From positions 372,001 through 436,000 of the forward strand of contig NZ_JAXQNN010000001.1 of NCBI RefSeq assembly GCF_034427455.1: DNA of 64,000 nt. Direction: 5' to 3'. This DNA comes from Jeotgalibacillus haloalkalitolerans. GTDB lineage: Bacteria > Bacillota > Bacilli > Bacillales > Jeotgalibacillaceae. The notes beneath the pieces are model-generated. The model saw only the letters and a program-made list of their open reading frames with translations. It was not told the origin of the DNA and did not search any database. Positions 43,141 to 52,081 of the stretch are shown here, piece after piece; within the stretch, counting starts at the first letter, position 1, and every line of letters starts with the position of its first letter. Both the position numbers and the translations under genes were made by a program.

Positions 43141-44775
43141 ATGAAAAAATGGGGAATCTTTTTATTTTCAATCGTCATGGTGCTTGTACTTGCAGCCTGC
43201 ACGGCAAACGATGAAGCCGGCCAGGAAGAGCAGGATGAGGGCGTCCAGAGCGAAGAGTCAGGCGGAGAAAAAGTCCTTCGCATGAACAACGGCACAGAGC
43301 CGACATCAATGAACCCGCCAATCGGATTTGATGCATCGTCATGGAACGTTCTGAATAACGTAATGGAAGGACTGACGCGTCTTGGTCAGGACGACCAGCC
43401 ACAGGAAGCAATGGCAGAGTCATGGGAAGTATCTGAAGACGGACTTACATATACATTTAAAATCCGTGAAGATGCAAACTGGTCAAATGGAGAGCCTGTA
43501 ACAGCAGAAGACTTCGTTTATGCGTGGACGTATATGCTTGAGCCTGAAACTGCATCTCCTGCAGCATTCCTTGCTTACTTCATTGAAGGAGCTGAAGCTT
43601 TCAACGCAGGTGAAGGAAGTGCAGAAGACCTTGGACTGACAGCTGTAGATGAGAAAACATTTGAAGTGAAGCTTGCACAGCCAACTGGTGCGTTCTTAAA
43701 CATCATCTCAAACCCTTCATTCTTCCCGGTGCATAAAGCAACGGCTGAAGAAAATCCTGAATGGTTTGCTGAAGCTGACACATTCGTTGCAAACGGACCG
43801 TTCAAGCTTGAATCATGGGAGCATGACAGTGAAATCGTCATGGCGAAAAACGAAGAGTACTGGGATGCAGAAACTGTAAAGCTTGATAAAGTTCACTGGG
43901 CAATGGTCAGCGATACAAACACTGAGTACCAGATGTTTGAAAGTGGAGACCTTGATATGACAGAAATCCCTGCAGACAGCGCTGAAGAACTGATTGACTC
44001 TGAAAATGTAGTCATCGAAGATCAGGCAGGTCTTGCATTCTACCGTTTTAACGTAGAAGAGGAGCCATTCCAGAACAAGAAGATCCGCCAGGCAATCGGG
44101 AAAGCCGTGAACCAGCAGGAGCTTGTTGACTATGTAACGAAGATGGGTGAAGTTCCTGCAACAGGATTTGTTTCACCTGGATTTGAAGATGCAGAAGGGA
44201 ACGACTTCCGTGAAACAAATGGAGACCTTCAGACATTTGACGCTGAAGAAGCGAAGCAGCTTCTTGAAGAAGGAATGGAAGAGGAAGGCTATGACGAGCT
44301 TCCAACCATCACTCTGACTTACAGCAACACTGAATCAAACCGTATCGTTGCTGAAGCAATCCAGCAAATGGTCAGCCAGAATATTGGCGTTGACATGGAG
44401 CTTTCCGCTTCAGAAAGTAACGTATTCCTTGATGAGCAGCGCGCACTGCAGCACCAGCTGTCACGAAGCTCATTCCTGCATGACTATGCTGACCCTGTAA
44501 ACGCGCTTGAAAGCTTTGTTACGGATTCATCCATGAACCGTACAGGCTGGTCAAATGAAGAATACGATCAGCTGATTGCCGACGCGAAAGCTGAAACAGA
44601 TGAGCAGGCACGCTATGAACTGCTTTATGAAGCTGAAAAGCTGTTAATGGAAGAAGCACCAATCTTCACACTTCACTACTACAACCAGGTTTACCTGTAT
44701 GCAGACAGCATCTCTGATGTTGTGCGACACCCGGTTGGTTACCTTGAACTGAAGTGGGCAGATAAGGAAGCTTAA
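43141..44775 (+). CDS. dppE: Dipeptide-binding lipoprotein DppE
   Basis: A 544-residue extracytoplasmic solute-binding protein, family 5. The signal peptide ends at lipobox LAAC (Cys20), followed by an acidic linker. YTFKIREDANWSNGEPVTAEDFVYAW and the later IRQAIGKAVNQQEL are family-5 motifs, in pieces. GGGGGAATTACAGC precedes ATG 43141. In B. subtilis DppE delivers dipeptides and murein tripeptide; the ykf genes downstream support a murein-peptide ligand. Confidence 0.92.
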   Translation: MKKWGIFLFSIVMVLVLAACTANDEAGQEEQDEGVQSEESGGEKVLRMNNGTEPTSMNPPIGFDASSWNVLNNVMEGLTRLGQDDQPQEAMAESWEVSEDGLTYTFKIREDANWSNGEPVTAEDFVYAWTYMLEPETASPAAFLAYFIEGAEAFNAGEGSAEDLGLTAVDEKTFEVKLAQPTGAFLNIISNPSFFPVHKATAEENPEWFAEADTFVANGPFKLESWEHDSEIVMAKNEEYWDAETVKLDKVHWAMVSDTNTEYQMFESGDLDMTEIPADSAEELIDSENVVIEDQAGLAFYRFNVEEEPFQNKKIRQAIGKAVNQQELVDYVTKMGEVPATGFVSPGFEDAEGNDFRETNGDLQTFDAEEAKQLLEEGMEEEGYDELPTITLTYSNTESNRIVAEAIQQMVSQNIGVDMELSASESNVFLDEQRALQHQLSRSSFLHDYADPVNALESFVTDSSMNRTGWSNEEYDQLIADAKAETDEQARYELLYEAEKLLMEEAPIFTLHYYNQVYLYADSISDVVRHPVGYLELKWADKEA

Positions 44776-44850
44776 GTTGAATTGAATGGGAAGTGCCGCC
44801 TTGGCGGTGCTTTCTGTTCGTTAAATGAGTTTGGTGTGGTGGACGTTGGT

Positions 44851-44968
44851 GTTCAGGAAATTACTATTGGTCTTCAGGAAATTACGCCGACGGTTCATGA
44901 GATGATCACTGGTGTTCAGGAGATTTTCCGGTCGGTTCATGAAATATTCAACATGGTTCAGGAGATTG
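44851..44968 (+). repeat. Exact 21-bp phased array, core GTTCAGGAGATT (array D-2)
   Basis: Six units start at 44851, 44872, 44893, 44914, 44935 and 44956, all exactly 21 apart. Cores: GTTCAGGAAATT, CTTCAGGAAATT, GTTCATGAGATG, GTTCAGGAGATT (twice), GTTCATGAAATA. It sits inside the dpp-ykf gene string, between dppE and ldcA, and is the opposite-strand partner of 38680-38796. Confidence 0.87.
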
Positions 44969-45069
44969 GGACTATTTACTCTCATTCATTCATCCACCAA
45001 ACCATTTCTGTTTTCTGAAAAGAGGGTTACCAACCCCTTTTTCAGAGCACAGAAAGGAGCATGACACAC

Positions 45070-45990
45070 ATGATCTTACCAAAACAATTACAGAGCGGAG
45101 ACACAGTCGGATTTATCGCGCCGGCCAGCCCGCCAAATATAAAAAGCATGGAAAAATCAATCGAATTCTTCACATCACTCGGATTAAAAGTAAAAGAAGG
45201 CAAACACGTTCGAAAAGTATACGGTTATTTAGCAGGAACAGATGAGGAGCGGCTTGAAGACCTCCACGCGATGTTTGCAGATCCTGAAGTCAGTGCAGTC
45301 ATTTGCGCAGGCGGCGGTTACGGAACAGGTCGCATCGCAGACAAAATTAACTATGACCTGATCCGTCAAAACCCAAAAATCTTTTGGGGATACAGTGATA
45401 TCACATATTTACACACAGCAATCCGCCAGGAAACAGGACTTATTACATTCCACGGTCCAATGCCCGCTTCAGATATCGGCAAAGATGAGTTTCACGCGCT
45501 TTCAGGTAAAATGTTTGCCCAGCTGTTTGAGCCGAGGGAGCTTCATTATACTGAAGCAATCGGTGAGCTGAATGTCATAACAGCAGGTGGAGCAACAGGA
45601 GAGCTGACGGGCGGGAATTTGACGCTGATTGTGAGCACACTGAATACAAAGCACGAAATTGATATGAAAGACAAAATTCTTTTAATTGAAGATGTAGATG
45701 AAGAGCCTTACAGAATTGACGGTATGCTGAGCCAGCTGAAGTCAGCGGGTAAACTGCAGGAGCTGAACGGAATTGTGGCAGGTGATTTTAAAAATGCTGT
45801 GCCGACAAACGGAAAGCCGTCACTGTCACTTGACGAAGTGCTGCAGCATTATTTAGGAGATCTCGGTATCCCTGTTGTGTCAGGCTTTAAAATCGGTCAC
45901 TGTGAACCACATTTTTCAGTGCCGCTCGGGGTTAACGCAAAGCTGTCAGCTGCTGATAAAACGCTGACGCTGCTGCCGGGGGTGGATTAA
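45070..45990 (+). CDS. ldcA: Muramoyltetrapeptide LD-carboxypeptidase (S66)
   Basis: Serine peptidase of family S66 (B. subtilis YkfA type), about 306 residues, that removes the terminal D-Ala from murein tetrapeptide. GDTVGFIAPASP starts the fold; FWGYSDITYLH holds the nucleophilic Ser, LIEDVDEEPYRIDGML the Glu and KIGHCEPHFSVPLG the His. ATG 45070 has AAAGGAG at 10 bases; ATG 45061 is too close to it. The stop overlaps the next start by one base. Confidence 0.9.
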   Translation: MILPKQLQSGDTVGFIAPASPPNIKSMEKSIEFFTSLGLKVKEGKHVRKVYGYLAGTDEERLEDLHAMFADPEVSAVICAGGGYGTGRIADKINYDLIRQNPKIFWGYSDITYLHTAIRQETGLITFHGPMPASDIGKDEFHALSGKMFAQLFEPRELHYTEAIGELNVITAGGATGELTGGNLTLIVSTLNTKHEIDMKDKILLIEDVDEEPYRIDGMLSQLKSAGKLQELNGIVAGDFKNAVPTNGKPSLSLDEVLQHYLGDLGIPVVSGFKIGHCEPHFSVPLGVNAKLSAADKTLTLLPGVD

Positions 45991-47090
45991 TGAAGATCCG
46001 CTCTATTGAAACATTCCGCGTCAGAGTGCCGCTGAAAAAACCGTTTAAGACAGCACTCAGAACGCTAACTGTTTCTGATTCTGTCATTGTAAAAGTAACG
46101 GATGAAGAGGGACGCACAGGATACGGTGAGGCGCCGCCGACACACGTCATTACAGGCGATTCACTTTCAAGTATTGTAGAAGCGGTCAACGGCATTATTG
46201 CACCGAAGTGTATTGGACAGTCACTTTTGAATAGAGAAAATCTGCTTCATACCGTGAACACGTCAATGGTCCGCAATACAAGCGCAAAGGCTGCGGTGGA
46301 TTGTGCAATCCATGACCTGCTCGCACAGCACGCCGGCATGCCGCTTTATCAGTTTCTTGGCGGCGCAGCGGATTCCTTTGAAACGGACTACACGGTCAGT
46401 GTGAATGAGCCGGACGAAATGGCTGCAGATGCTGCACAATTTAACAGAGACGGCTTCTCTGTTCTCAAAATCAAAGTCGGGATTGGCGCAATTGAAGATG
46501 ATCTTAAACGCATTAGAGCCATCCGTGAAAAAACAGATTGCACGCTGAGACTTGATGCAAATCAGGGGTGGACTGCAAAAGAAGCAGTCTATGCAATCAG
46601 CAGGATGGAAGATGAGGGGCTGAATATTGAACTCGTCGAACAGCCGGTTAAAGCGCATGATCTAAAAGGATTGAAATACGTAACAGACCATACATATACA
46701 AAGGTTATGGCAGATGAAAGTGTCTTCAGCCCGCAGGATGCCATCCGCGTGCTTGAAATGCGTGCAGCAGACCTGATCAATATCAAGCTCATGAAAGCAG
46801 GCGGTATTCATCAGGCAATGACGATTGCAAAGCTTGCTGAAGCCTATGAGATTCCCTGTATGACTGGCAGCATGATTGAAACGAAGGTCGGTATTTCAGC
46901 AGCTGCCCATTTTGCGGCAAGCCAGCGGAATATTACGCGCTATGATTTTGATGCACCTCTTTTACTGGCTGAGGATATTGTCAATGGAGGTGTCCAGTTC
47001 AATAGCGCCCATATGACATTTAGCACTGCACCGGGACTTGGCATTGAATCAATTAAAGATCATGCAGTGCTTAAGGAGGTAAATAAATGA
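45990..47090 (+). CDS. ykfB: L-Ala-D/L-Glu (dipeptide) epimerase
   Basis: Enolase-superfamily enzyme, 366 residues, that epimerises L-Ala-D-Glu to L-Ala-L-Glu. The first catalytic lysine pair is in SVLKIKVG (KxK). Metal ligands are in RLDANQGW, LVEQPV and MADESV, and the second lysine is in INIKLMKAGG. The C-terminal DFDAPLLL motif is present. ATG 45990 overlaps the ldcA stop (TAATG). It lets the cell use the D-Glu-containing dipeptide as food. Confidence 0.92.
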   Translation: MKIRSIETFRVRVPLKKPFKTALRTLTVSDSVIVKVTDEEGRTGYGEAPPTHVITGDSLSSIVEAVNGIIAPKCIGQSLLNRENLLHTVNTSMVRNTSAKAAVDCAIHDLLAQHAGMPLYQFLGGAADSFETDYTVSVNEPDEMAADAAQFNRDGFSVLKIKVGIGAIEDDLKRIRAIREKTDCTLRLDANQGWTAKEAVYAISRMEDEGLNIELVEQPVKAHDLKGLKYVTDHTYTKVMADESVFSPQDAIRVLEMRAADLINIKLMKAGGIHQAMTIAKLAEAYEIPCMTGSMIETKVGISAAAHFAASQRNITRYDFDAPLLLAEDIVNGGVQFNSAHMTFSTAPGLGIESIKDHAVLKEVNK

Positions 47091-47995
47091 GAACGGCACA
47101 AATCAATGTAACAGCAGCAACACTCTGGACGGAGCCGGCATCACCACGCGAACTTGATCAGCCTGCGCTTGAACAGCCGGTGAGAATTGAAGCCTGGCTT
47201 GATGGTATGTCAGCTGAAGAGCGTAAAGAGCTGCTTGATGGCAATAAAGTTCAGTCACAGGTATTGTACGGGGATACGGTCACGATTGAAGAGGTAAAGG
47301 ATGACTGGGCACAGGTAGTAGTCCTTTCACAAAGCTCTAAAAAGCACCCTGCAGGCTATCCCGGATGGATTCCAGTGTCACAGCTGACTGAAATCGACGC
47401 TGACGATATGGACCCGGCTGAGGAAAAAGCCATTGTTACATCAGACTTTACCCAGCTTTTAGATGAGAATGGTAAAACGCTTGTGAGCCTCGCGTTTACA
47501 ACTATTCTTCCGGTAACCGGCTTGGAGGACGGTCTGGTTGAGGTGCATACGCCTCATGGACAGGCCTTTTTGAAAAGAGATGCGGTAACGCTTTTCAATG
47601 ACGAGCTTGAAAAAGGAACACCTGAAACGATTTTAAAAGACGGTGAAAGATTTCTGGACCTGCTGTATTTATGGGGCGGTATGACGCCATTCGGCTATGA
47701 CTGCTCAGGCTTCAGCTACTCTATGATGAGAGCGAACGGCTACCTGATTCCACGTGATGCATCTGATCAGGCGGCAGCCGGTAAAGAAATTGAGAAGGAA
47801 GATGTGAAACCCGGTGACTTAATCTTTTTTGCATATGAAGAAGGCAAAGGACGCCTGCACCACGTCGCCATTTACCACGGTGACGGCAAAATGATTCATT
47901 CGCCGACTCCGGGTAAAAAGATCATGATTCAGGAGATCGCAGGTACGTTTTATGAAAAAGAATGGTGCCAGACAAGGCGCTACTGGCAGGAATGA
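47087..47995 (+). CDS. ykfC: NlpC/P60 gamma-D-glutamyl-L-diamino acid endopeptidase (YkfC-like)
   Basis: A 302-residue cysteine peptidase. Residues 1-190 form two SH3b-like domains; residues 195-300 are NlpC/P60 with [20 protein letters not shown] (catalytic Cys), HHVAIYHG (His) and a following polar residue. No signal peptide, so it acts on imported murein peptides in the cytosol, releasing L-Ala-D-Glu for the epimerase. ATG 47087 overlaps the previous stop and follows AAGGAGGTAAATA. Confidence 0.9.
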   Translation: MRTAQINVTAATLWTEPASPRELDQPALEQPVRIEAWLDGMSAEERKELLDGNKVQSQVLYGDTVTIEEVKDDWAQVVVLSQSSKKHPAGYPGWIPVSQLTEIDADDMDPAEEKAIVTSDFTQLLDENGKTLVSLAFTTILPVTGLEDGLVEVHTPHGQAFLKRDAVTLFNDELEKGTPETILKDGERFLDLLYLWGGMTPFGYDCSGFSYSMMRANGYLIPRDASDQAAAGKEIEKEDVKPGDLIFFAYEEGKGRLHHVAIYHGDGKMIHSPTPGKKIMIQEIAGTFYEKEWCQTRRYWQE

Positions 47996-48008
47996 GGAGG
48001 AAGACACC

Positions 48009-48971
48009 ATGAGCATGCAGAAGCTGCTGGAAGTAACAGACCTGAAAAAACACTTTGATCTCGGAAAAAACCAGCTCCTGAAAGCGGTAGACGGGATCAG
48101 CTTTGATGTACATAAAGGGGAAACGCTCGGTCTGGTTGGAGAATCAGGCTGCGGTAAATCCACAACAGGACGCACGGTGATGGGGTTATATAACCGGACA
48201 GAAGGATCAGTCACATTTGACGGAAAAGATGTTCACCGTATGTCTGAAAAAGACCGCTTTGATTTCCTGCGCAATATGCAGATGATCTTCCAGGACCCAT
48301 ACGCTTCACTGAACCCGAGGTCAACGGTGCTTGAGATTATCTCAGAGCCGATGGAAATTCACGGGCTTTATAAAAGTCAGAAGGAAATGAAGGAAAAAGT
48401 GTATCAGCTGCTTGAGGATGTGGGGCTGAACCGCGACCACGCCAACCGTTATCCGCACGAATTCTCAGGCGGTCAGCGTCAGCGGATCGGGATCGCGCGT
48501 GCACTCGCGCTCGACCCTGATTTTATCGTGGCAGATGAGCCGATCTCAGCGCTTGATGTGTCTGTTCAGGCTCAGGTTGTGAATCTGCTGAAATCACTTC
48601 AGGAGGAAAAAGGGCTGACGTATTTATTTATCGCCCATGATCTCTCGATGGTGAAGCACATTTCAGACCGTATCGGCGTGATGTACCTTGGCCGTATGAT
48701 GGAGCTGACGACAAGTGAGAAGTTATATGACGAACCGCTTCATCCTTATACAAAAGCACTCATGTCAGCCATTCCGATTCCGGATCCTGATGTGGAGGAA
48801 TCACGTGAACGGATACTGCTTGATGGAGAGCTTCCAAGTCCGATCAACCCGCCATCAGGCTGCGTATTCAGAACCCGCTGCCCTGTAGCCACAGAGCGCT
48901 GTGCAGAAGCTGTGCCTGAGTGGCGTGAAGTACGCCCGGGTCATTTTGCAGCCTGTCACTACGCAGATTGA
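48009..48971 (+). CDS. ykfD: Dipeptide ABC transporter ATPase, DppF/YkfD type
   Basis: A 320-residue ATPase that pairs with DppD. Walker A is [15 protein letters not shown] (about residue 45), signature [15 protein letters not shown], Walker [16 protein letters not shown]-loop FIAHDLS. The C-terminal cysteine motif ([15 protein letters not shown]...CHYAD) is present. ATG 48009 is preceded by GAGGAGGAAGACACC; the open frame extends back into ykfC but without a start signal. Last gene of the string. Confidence 0.92.
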   Translation: MSMQKLLEVTDLKKHFDLGKNQLLKAVDGISFDVHKGETLGLVGESGCGKSTTGRTVMGLYNRTEGSVTFDGKDVHRMSEKDRFDFLRNMQMIFQDPYASLNPRSTVLEIISEPMEIHGLYKSQKEMKEKVYQLLEDVGLNRDHANRYPHEFSGGQRQRIGIARALALDPDFIVADEPISALDVSVQAQVVNLLKSLQEEKGLTYLFIAHDLSMVKHISDRIGVMYLGRMMELTTSEKLYDEPLHPYTKALMSAIPIPDPDVEESRERILLDGELPSPINPPSGCVFRTRCPVATERCAEAVPEWREVRPGHFAACHYAD

Positions 48972-49038
48972 CATGTTTGTATCTTCCGTGATGTGGGAAT
49001 AACAAGATTAACTTGAGCACAAGCGGGAGGGATTTACT

Positions 49039-49134
49039 GTGGGAAGATTTATTAAGCGCGCAATCAAATACGGACCGATCGTATACCCGTTCATCCGTAA
49101 GTTTTTAAATAGTCGTAAAGCAAAAAGATATTAA
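49039..49134 (+). CDS. Cationic mini-protein (31 aa)
   Basis: A tiny gene starting at GTG 49039, preceded by GCGGGAGGGATTTACT, and ending TAA 49134. The product has MGRFIKRAIKYGPIVY at its start and ends RKFLNSRKAKRY: 10 or so Lys/Arg, no acidic residues and an amphipathic middle. A short GGTC/GACC-type stem with a T run follows (about 49142-49168). I recall similar short Lys-rich proteins in other Bacillales but no function. The ribosome binding site, terminator and clean reading frame support expression. Confidence 0.6.
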   Translation: MGRFIKRAIKYGPIVYPFIRKFLNSRKAKRY

Positions 49135-49211
49135 TTAGATGAGACCGTCCTTTGGGGGGTCTTTTTTAATTTGGGTGTAATGGACTTTGCTGGTGGAGTA
49201 GAAGAATTAGG

Positions 49212-49274
49212 GTCACATCCGTAAGAATTCGTGTCAGTTCCTTAAATCCTCAAGTCACCTCCCTGTATTCCGAT
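49212..49274 (+). repeat. Short 21-bp phased array, core GTCASNTCC (array E)
   Basis: Three units start at 49212, 49233 and 49254, spaced exactly 21: GTCACATCC, GTCAGTTCC, GTCACCTCC. The shortest of the arrays; only the periodicity and shared start support it. Confidence 0.5.
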
Positions 49275-49440
49275 CATTTCTAATCATTTATTTTTGTTAC
49301 ACCAATCCTGATCTGATCACAATAGCAGCGTTTGCACAACAGGCAATGGCGAAATGTGTCGGAAAGTATTTTGGCAAAAGGTTTGCTATTTCCAAAACCC
49401 CATGCTATGATTAGTCCATGCTTAATACGTAACACCATCT

Positions 49441-49509
49441 AATTCACATGTTATCAGGAACTTTTTACATTTTCCGATCATGTAAAAAGCTTGTGATAGC
49501 ATGTGAATT
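49441..49509 (+). promoter_or_regulatory. Long stem-loop in the cold-shock gene leader
   Basis: AATTCACATG (49441-49450) pairs with CATGTGAATT (49500-49509). Inside, TTATCA pairs with TGATAG (one G-U) and CTTTTTACAT (49461-49470 region) pairs with ATGTAAAAAG. The structure spans almost 70 bases, ending 55 bases before the csp start. It could be a temperature-responsive mRNA element, as known for other csp leaders, or an upstream terminator-like stem. Confidence 0.55.
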
Positions 49510-49564
49510 CTTTGTTTTTACTCAGCTATTAAGTAAAACTTAGAACACAGTGGAGGAATTACCC

Positions 49565-49765
49565 ATGAACGAAGGTACAGTAAAATGGTTTAACGCAGAA
49601 AAAGGATTTGGATTTATCGAAGTAGACGGCGGCGAAGATGTATTCGTACACTTCTCAGCTATCACTGGCGACGGATTCAAAACTCTTGAAGAAGGTCAAA
49701 AAGTTAGCTTTGAAATCACTCAAGGCAACCGTGGCGACCAAGCTGCTAACGTTGTAAAATTATAA
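49565..49765 (+). CDS. Cold-shock protein (CspA/CspB family)
   Basis: A 66-residue single-domain RNA/DNA-binding protein. RNP1 is KGFGFIEV (residues 13-20) and RNP2 is VFVHFSAI (26-33 region). It binds single-stranded nucleic acid and helps translation in the cold. ATG 49565 follows GTGGAGGAATTACCC. The leader of more than 100 bases and a strong terminator make it a stand-alone unit. Which of the Csp paralogues it is cannot be told. Confidence 0.95.
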   Translation: MNEGTVKWFNAEKGFGFIEVDGGEDVFVHFSAITGDGFKTLEEGQKVSFEITQGNRGDQAANVVKL

Positions 49766-49778
49766 TTTTACACTTCCA

Positions 49779-49816
49779 AAACACCCGCTTCTCTTTTGAG
49801 GAGCGGGTGTTTTTTG
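49779..49816 (+). terminator. Cold-shock gene terminator
   Basis: AACACCCGCTTCTC pairs with GAGGAGCGGGTGTT around TTTT, then TTTTTT. Confidence 0.88.
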
Positions 49817-49836
49817 GTTTCGGGCCGCTCAGTGGG

Positions 49837-49918
49837 GACGGAGTTAAATGAACCGTTTTTGTAATGATTCTAAAAGTGGCGCATTCAACTCCGTCTCTAA
49901 GTGAACCATTTTTGTAAT
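49837..49918. repeat. Short inverted and direct repeats after the csp gene
   Basis: GACGGAGTT (49837-49845) and AACTCCGTC (49887-49895) are inverted. TGAACCRTTTTTGTAAT occurs directly twice, 53 bases apart (from about 49849 and 49902). Lies downstream of the csp terminator, before a convergent gene. Purpose unknown. Confidence 0.4.
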
Positions 49919-49941
49919 CACTTTAATATATTCTCAAAGCC

Positions 49942-50298
49942 TCAACTTCCTGTAAGCTTAAAAATCAGCCGGATGACGAGTGCGGCCAGGATGAAAAATG
50001 GAATGAGCATCAAATATCCTGCCTCAGTTCCACGTCCAAAAACCAGCCATGCGAAAAGCTGAAAGGATAGCACTGCTCCACCACCTGTGATTGCGAGCAA
50101 TAATGCTGTTGAATGAGTCGCGCTATTTTTAAACCATTCCTGGTAAGCGGGTATACTGAAAAGCAGTGCGAGCAGCAGAAGGACTGCTGCAGGAAATACA
50201 AGCAGATCTCCTATAAGTGACTGATATTTAAATTGAAGGTATTTTGACGCGGCTGACAGTATCAAGCCGCCAATTAAAAATAGGATGTTAATTTTCAT
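49942..50298 (-). CDS. Small four-helix membrane protein (118 aa)
   Basis: A hypothetical integral membrane protein with four hydrophobic segments (about residues 3-18, 28-48, 63-85 and 95-114) and few charged residues. GGTGGAGGTGGATGA precedes ATG 50298, a strong ribosome binding site. No recognised family. It is divergent from the DNA glycosylase gene with about 120 bases between starts. Confidence 0.68.
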   Translation of the reverse strand: MKINILFLIGGLILSAASKYLQFKYQSLIGDLLVFPAAVLLLLALLFSIPAYQEWFKNSATHSTALLLAITGGGAVLSFQLFAWLVFGRGTEAGYLMLIPFFILAALVIRLIFKLTGS

Positions 50299-50421
50299 TC
50301 ATCCACCTCCACCAAGGGTTACATATAATTTCCACATATAAAGCAGAATTCCTCTAAGTAAAATATCGTTTTAAGAAGGAGCTTCACAGGGAATGACAGA
50401 AGATAGGAGGAGGGAGTGAGG

Positions 50422-51006
50422 ATGCCACTGCTTGAACAATCTTTTTATGAAAAAAATGCACTTGAGCTTGCGGAGTCTCTGCTTGGGAAGCTGATTGTGA
50501 AGGATACACCTGAGGGCAGGGCGTCAGGTATTATTGTGGAGACAGAAGCATACATGGGTGCTGAAGACCGGGCAGCGCACAGCTATGGAAACCGCCGCAC
50601 ACGCCGGACGGAGATTATGTTCGGAAAGGCAGGTTCTGTGTACACTTATCAGATGCATACGCATACGCTTGTGAATGTTGTAGCGGCTGAAGTGGACACG
50701 CCTCAGGCTGTTTTGATCCGGGCGGTTGAGCCGGTTGAAGGCCTTCATTTAATGGAGAAAAGACGCCCCGGCAGAAAGCAGGTAGAGTGGACAAATGGTC
50801 CCGGCAAGCTGACGAAGGCACTCGGTATCGCAATGAGTGACTACGGTTCGCACTATACAGTACCGCCGCTGCAGCTTTTTGAAGGATGGGAACACGGTGA
50901 TTTTGAGATTGCCACAGGTCCAAGAATCGGGATTGATAATACAGGTGAGGCCCGTCATTATCCGTGGCGGTTTTTTGTAAAAGGAAATCCATATATTTCA
51001 CGTTAA
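50422..51006 (+). CDS. 3-methyladenine DNA glycosylase (AAG/MPG family)
   Basis: Base-excision repair enzyme of the mammalian-type AAG fold, about 194 residues. GIIVETEAYMGAEDRAAHSYGNRRT (in pieces) contains the catalytic Glu and the intercalating Tyr region; FGKAGSVYTYQMHTHTLVNVV follows, with NGPGKLTKALGI and RIGIDNTGEA near the end. ATG 50422 follows AGGAGGAGGGAG; GTG 50416 overlaps that site. The usual GxxYVYLxYGMH reads SVYTYQMHTHTL here, a small variation. Confidence 0.88.
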   Translation: MPLLEQSFYEKNALELAESLLGKLIVKDTPEGRASGIIVETEAYMGAEDRAAHSYGNRRTRRTEIMFGKAGSVYTYQMHTHTLVNVVAAEVDTPQAVLIRAVEPVEGLHLMEKRRPGRKQVEWTNGPGKLTKALGIAMSDYGSHYTVPPLQLFEGWEHGDFEIATGPRIGIDNTGEARHYPWRFFVKGNPYISR

Positions 51007-51025
51007 AAAAGGGGAGGAATTGAAG

Positions 51026-52024
51026 ATGACGTTTAAAGCAGTAATGGTAGATTTAAAAGATGATCAGGTAGAAGCGAAAGTAACTGATGTGACAGAAGAG
51101 CAGCTGCCAAAAGGAGAAGTGCTGATTAGGGTTGCGTATTCCAGTGTGAATTTTAAAGACGGGCTGGCAGGTTTGAAGGATGGTAAGATTGTTCAGTCGT
51201 ATCCGTTTATTCCGGGAATTGATCTGTCAGGTACAGTTGAATCGTCAGAAGACAGCCGTTTTAAAAAAGGTGATCCTGTCATTGCCACGAGCTATGATAT
51301 TGGTGTGACGCACTTTGGCGGGTACAGTGAGTATGCGCGTATTCCTGCTGACTGGGTGGTGCCGCTCCCTGAAGGACTTTCTCTGCGTGAGGCCATGATC
51401 TTTGGTACGGCAGGATTCACAGCTGCATTATCTGTACATAGACTTGAAAAAGAGGATGTGACACCTGAATCAGGAGATGTGCTTGTGACCGGTGCAACAG
51501 GCGGTGTCGGCAGTATGGCTGTTGCGATGCTTGCTGCAAAAGGGTATCAGGTAACAGGGAGCACAGGGAAATCTTCAGAACATGAATATCTGAAATCACT
51601 CGGCGCTTCAAATGTGATCTCCCGTGATGAAGTGTATGACGGCGGGAAAATCAGGCCGCTGAATAAAGGAATCTGGGCTGGCGCTGTGGATCCGGTTGGA
51701 GGAGACAGTCTGGCGTCTGTCTTAAGTAAAATGAAACAAAACGGCGCGGTTGCAGTGAGCGGATTGACAGGTGGAACAAAGGTGCCTGCTACTGTCCATC
51801 CATTTATCCTGCGCGGAGTGAGTCTGCTCGGGGTAGATTCAGCATACTGTGCCATGCCCCTTCGTGAACAGATCTGGAAACGCCTTGGCTCTGATCTGAA
51901 GCCTGAGCTGCTTGAGGAAATGGTGGATCGTGAAGTTGAGCTTCAGGATGTGCCTCACGCGATGTCGGAGATTATTGAAAGTAAGATCAGAGGCCGCGTG
52001 TTGGTGAAGGTTGCCGGTGAATAG
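51026..52024 (+). CDS. YhdH/YhfP-type quinone oxidoreductase (AcuI-like)
   Basis: A 332-residue zinc-free medium-chain dehydrogenase/reductase. SSVNFKDGLA, IPGIDLSGTV and the NADPH site VTGATGGVGSMAVAML are characteristic, and the YhdH/AcuI group reduces acryloyl-CoA or quinones. GGGGAGGAATTGAAG precedes ATG 51026. It follows the glycosylase by about 20 bases, so both may share a transcript, ended by the terminator at 52037. Confidence 0.87.
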   Translation: MTFKAVMVDLKDDQVEAKVTDVTEEQLPKGEVLIRVAYSSVNFKDGLAGLKDGKIVQSYPFIPGIDLSGTVESSEDSRFKKGDPVIATSYDIGVTHFGGYSEYARIPADWVVPLPEGLSLREAMIFGTAGFTAALSVHRLEKEDVTPESGDVLVTGATGGVGSMAVAMLAAKGYQVTGSTGKSSEHEYLKSLGASNVISRDEVYDGGKIRPLNKGIWAGAVDPVGGDSLASVLSKMKQNGAVAVSGLTGGTKVPATVHPFILRGVSLLGVDSAYCAMPLREQIWKRLGSDLKPELLEEMVDREVELQDVPHAMSEIIESKIRGRVLVKVAGE

Positions 52025-52036
52025 AGTGATTGAATG

Positions 52037-52071
52037 CTGTCCGGAGGCTGTAGGCTCCGGACAGTTTTTTT
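52037..52071 (+). terminator. Terminator after the quinone oxidoreductase
   Basis: CTGTCCGGAG (52037-52046) pairs perfectly with CTCCGGACAG (52055-52064), then TTTTTTT. Confidence 0.9.
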
Positions 52072-52081
52072 ATGAGATTTA

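Noticed and set aside
44782-45018. Open frame across array D-2 encoding a seven-residue repeat (VQEI-like)
   Set aside because: A 21-bp period always gives a seven-residue repeat in a stop-free frame. There is no ribosome binding site, and related arrays have 20- or 22-bp steps and internal stop codons, so coding is not what is conserved.
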